This document shows positions 62,235-64,000 of a stretch of DNA of 64,000 nucleotides, piece by piece; positions within the stretch are counted from its first letter, which is position 1; each line of letters opens with the position of its first letter. The translations under genes and the position numbers were made by a program. The notes under the pieces were generated by a model, which saw only the letters and a program-made list of their open reading frames with translations, made no database searches and was not told the origin of the DNA. Source of the stretch: Flavobacterium piscinae. GTDB lineage: Bacteria > Bacteroidota > Bacteroidia > Flavobacteriales > Flavobacteriaceae. The DNA lies in the NCBI RefSeq assembly GCF_004122145.1, contig NZ_SBKQ01000004.1, positions 62,001-126,000 on the forward strand, written 5' to 3'.

Positions 62235-62366
62235 TTGTCATTGCTTCGCCAATTCGAGCAAAGCTCTCGTGTGCGAAGAAGGAGGAATCTCTCCGCTATC
62301 TTGTCATTGCTTCGCCAATTCGAGCAAAGCTCTTGTGTCCGACGCAGGAGGAATCTCACCAACAAA
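62235..62366. repeat. Tandem 66-bp repeat upstream of recO
   Basis: Copy 1 (62235-62300) and copy 2 (from 62301) share TTGTCATTGCTTCGCCAATT and CGAGCAAAGCTCT, and both end in a GGAGGAATCTC segment. CGAGCAAAGCTCT contains a short foldback (AGC/GCT). They fill most of the recO upstream gap. Confidence 0.82.
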
Positions 62367-62460
62367 CATAAAGTTACATTTGAAAAATAGTTAATAAATA
62401 ATAATCTATGCTTACAATAGTAGGCGGGTCAATTGTAGGCATAACAATAATTTTAAAAAC

Positions 62461-62682
62461 ATGAATATCAAAGAAAAATTTGGACAAAAAGTCAGAACAC
62501 TCAGAGAAGAAAAGTCCATGTCAATCGAGCATTTAGCGAATATTTCCAACGTAGACAGAAACTATATTTCTGACATCGAAAAAGGAAAAAGAAACCTTTC
62601 CATAGAAATTATGGAAAAAATAATAACCGCCTTGGAATCTGATTTTACCGGATTCTTTAATGATAAAATTTTTAAAAAATGA
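62461..62682 (+). CDS. XRE-family controller of the restriction-modification operon
   Basis: The 73-residue protein is a single Cro/C1 helix-turn-helix (GQKVRTLREEKSMSIEHLANISNVDRNYISDIEKGKRN), the size of a C.-protein or small repressor. It overlaps the methyltransferase start by 4 nt (ATGA). By analogy with type II systems it controls timing of methyltransferase and endonuclease expression. No operator was located with confidence. Confidence 0.87.
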   Translation: MNIKEKFGQKVRTLREEKSMSIEHLANISNVDRNYISDIEKGKRNLSIEIMEKIITALESDFTGFFNDKIFKK

Positions 62683-63908
62683 AAATGAAGGAGAAAATAT
62701 CAATTGAGGAATTTGACAACAAAAAATTTAAAATTCGTTTTGTTGAGGAAGATGATAATAGGAAAGCTATTTTAACTCATTATCTTCATAATTACAGAAA
62801 TGGTGTAAAAAAACATTATGAAAAAGATGCGATTGAATATCTAAATCAAATCGTTGAGTATAAAAATCATGAAGAAAAATTAAATTTAGTCTCCGATGTT
62901 GCTTTGCAACAACTTCTTTTTGAAGTTGAAAATGTACCTTTTCCAACTCCTGAAAATTACACTTTTAAATTTATTGATTTATTTGCAGGAATTGGTGGTT
63001 TTAGACTTGCATTGCAAAATTTAGGAGGAAAATGCGTATTCACCAGTGAATGGGACGAAAATGCAAAAAAAACTTATCGAGCTAATTTTGGTGAAACACC
63101 GTTTGGAGATATTACTAAAGAATATACAAAAGATTACATCCCTTCAGATTTTCAAGTTCTTTGTGCTGGCTTTCCATGTCAGGCGTTTTCTATTGCAGGT
63201 TATCGAAAAGGATTTCATGATACAAGAGGAACATTATTCTTTGATATTGAAAAAATTGTTGAAAAACATAGGCCAAAAGTGGTATTTCTAGAGAACGTGA
63301 AAAATTTAGTTTCTCATGACAATGGAAATACATTTAAAATAATTATTGAAATCTTAGAGGAAAAATTAGGTTACAAAACATATACAAAAGTTCTAAATTC
63401 TTCAACACATGCTAATGTTCCACAAAATAGAGAAAGAATCTTTATTGTAGCTTTTGACCCAAAACAAGTAACAAACCACAATAATTTTAAGTTCCCAGAG
63501 CCAATTCCTTTGACTAAAACAATTCATGATGTTTTAGAAAAAGGTAAACAAGCAGAATATTTATATTATAAAAAAAATCATCCATATTATCCTGAGTTAG
63601 AAAAAACCATAACATCAAAAGATACAATTTATCAATGGAGGAGAGTTTATGTAAGAGAAAATAAGAATAATATGTGTCCTACTTTAACAGCAAATATGGG
63701 AGCAGGAGGTCACAATGTACCATTAATTTTAGATGATTATGGGATAAGAAAATTAACTCCAAAAGAATGCTTTGCTTTTCAAGGATATCCAGTTGACAAA
63801 TATATTTTACCAAATATTTCGAATAGTGGATTATACATGCAAGCTGGTAACTCAGTAACAACAACATTAATCGAAAGAATTGCTAATGAAATTTTAAAAA
63901 CTTTATGA
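62679..63908 (+). CDS. DNA (cytosine-5) methyltransferase, M.HhaI-like
   Basis: The 409-residue protein has the C5-methyltransferase motifs in order: I FIDLFAGIGGFRLAL (98-112), IV GFPCQAFSIAG (catalytic Cys167), VI ENVKNL (205-210), VIII QNRERIF (249-255) and the final QAGNSVTTTLI. The target-recognition region is about 260-360. M.HhaI is 327 residues; the extra is an N-terminal domain of about 90 residues of unknown fold. The motif wording is very close to M.HhaI but the target cannot be inferred. It overlaps the next gene by 4 nt. Confidence 0.94.
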   Translation: MKMKEKISIEEFDNKKFKIRFVEEDDNRKAILTHYLHNYRNGVKKHYEKDAIEYLNQIVEYKNHEEKLNLVSDVALQQLLFEVENVPFPTPENYTFKFIDLFAGIGGFRLALQNLGGKCVFTSEWDENAKKTYRANFGETPFGDITKEYTKDYIPSDFQVLCAGFPCQAFSIAGYRKGFHDTRGTLFFDIEKIVEKHRPKVVFLENVKNLVSHDNGNTFKIIIEILEEKLGYKTYTKVLNSSTHANVPQNRERIFIVAFDPKQVTNHNNFKFPEPIPLTKTIHDVLEKGKQAEYLYYKKNHPYYPELEKTITSKDTIYQWRRVYVRENKNNMCPTLTANMGAGGHNVPLILDDYGIRKLTPKECFAFQGYPVDKYILPNISNSGLYMQAGNSVTTTLIERIANEILKTL

Positions 63909-64000
63909 AGTCATTTGCTGAAATTGATATAGAAAATAATGGAAATTACATAAAATTACTTTCCGCTGTTTCCAAATTATCTGGATTATTTAGCGAAAGT
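63905..64000 (+). CDS. Probable type II restriction endonuclease, 3' partial
   Basis: The frame begins MKSFAEIDIENNGNYIKLLS and is still open at the window edge (32 codons seen). Its start overlaps the methyltransferase stop as ATGA. Position after a C5 methyltransferase and a small controller makes an endonuclease likely, but the fragment is too short to name a family. Confidence 0.55.
   Translation, partial: MKSFAEIDIENNGNYIKLLSAVSKLSGLFSES

Noticed and set aside
61979..62365. A 128-codon minus-strand frame overlapping recO
   Set aside because: Its N-terminal part is the 66-bp tandem repeat translated twice (RTRELCSNWRSND), and the rest overlaps recO out of frame.
1..64000. tRNA or rRNA genes
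   Set aside because: No cloverleaf or rRNA-like stretch was recognised by eye; a covariance-model search would be needed to exclude one fully.

Overview
The window looks like a chromosome segment of a Flavobacterium-like member of the Bacteroidota (family Flavobacteriaceae). The evidence is low GC with A/T-rich intergenic gaps, proteins with type IX secretion (T9SS) C-terminal sorting tails (three genes), a GldH-type gliding lipoprotein, an Oar-like TonB receptor, few Shine-Dalgarno-like leaders, and a promoter fitting the Bacteroidota TTG / TAnnTTTG pattern upstream of uvrC. Family calls come from reading the translations; no database search was run.

Region by region. 1-10 kb: the 3' part of a secreted subtilisin-like protease, a PolB-type 3'-5' exonuclease, a DUF1573 protein divergent from a sensor kinase/response regulator pair, then a minus-strand haem block (cytochrome c lipoprotein, hemB, an outer-membrane-like protein overlapping hemF). 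9.9-14.5 kb is mobile: a REP-associated transposase (RAYT) gene flanked by inverted REP hairpins and broken near its N-terminus, followed by an IS21-type element (istA/istB) with arrays of terminal repeats; both neighbouring genes run into the IS ends. 14.6-24.1 kb: a four-gene minus-strand unit made of a seven-repeat T9SS cargo protein, two very large exported YD/RHS-repeat proteins (the second with a JAB/DUF4329-like C-terminal domain), and an exported orphan that directly follows it. This is the best candidate in the window for an undescribed system. 24.1-27.6 kb: accessory genes (XRE regulator with a palindromic operator, a coiled-coil protein, a DUF6035/CoiA-like nuclease candidate).

27.7-43.3 kb is mostly housekeeping and envelope: amidase, dinB overlapping a Gcr-type membrane protein, a CYTH protein, a GldH-like lipoprotein, a YciI-like lipoprotein, RlpA, an Oar-like TonB receptor, pgi, an M23 peptidase with an altered zinc motif, tryptophan 2,3-dioxygenase and DUF3108. 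43.5-48.6 kb: another T9SS cargo gene behind a CRP-like palindrome, then tyrosine catabolism (hppD, hmgA) interrupted by a four-helix-bundle gene whose 3' end is duplicated within intergenic repeats. 48.7-62.2 kb: a 26-residue membrane peptide, a patatin/Omp85 protein, uvrC, a PLP decarboxylase, 5-formyl-THF cyclo-ligase, lspA, an inserted opposite-strand lipoprotein gene, a DksA-like gene, ileS, a repeat-rich gap and recO. 62.4 kb to the end: a compact restriction-modification operon (XRE controller, M.HhaI-like C5 methyltransferase, start of a probable endonuclease) cut by the window edge.
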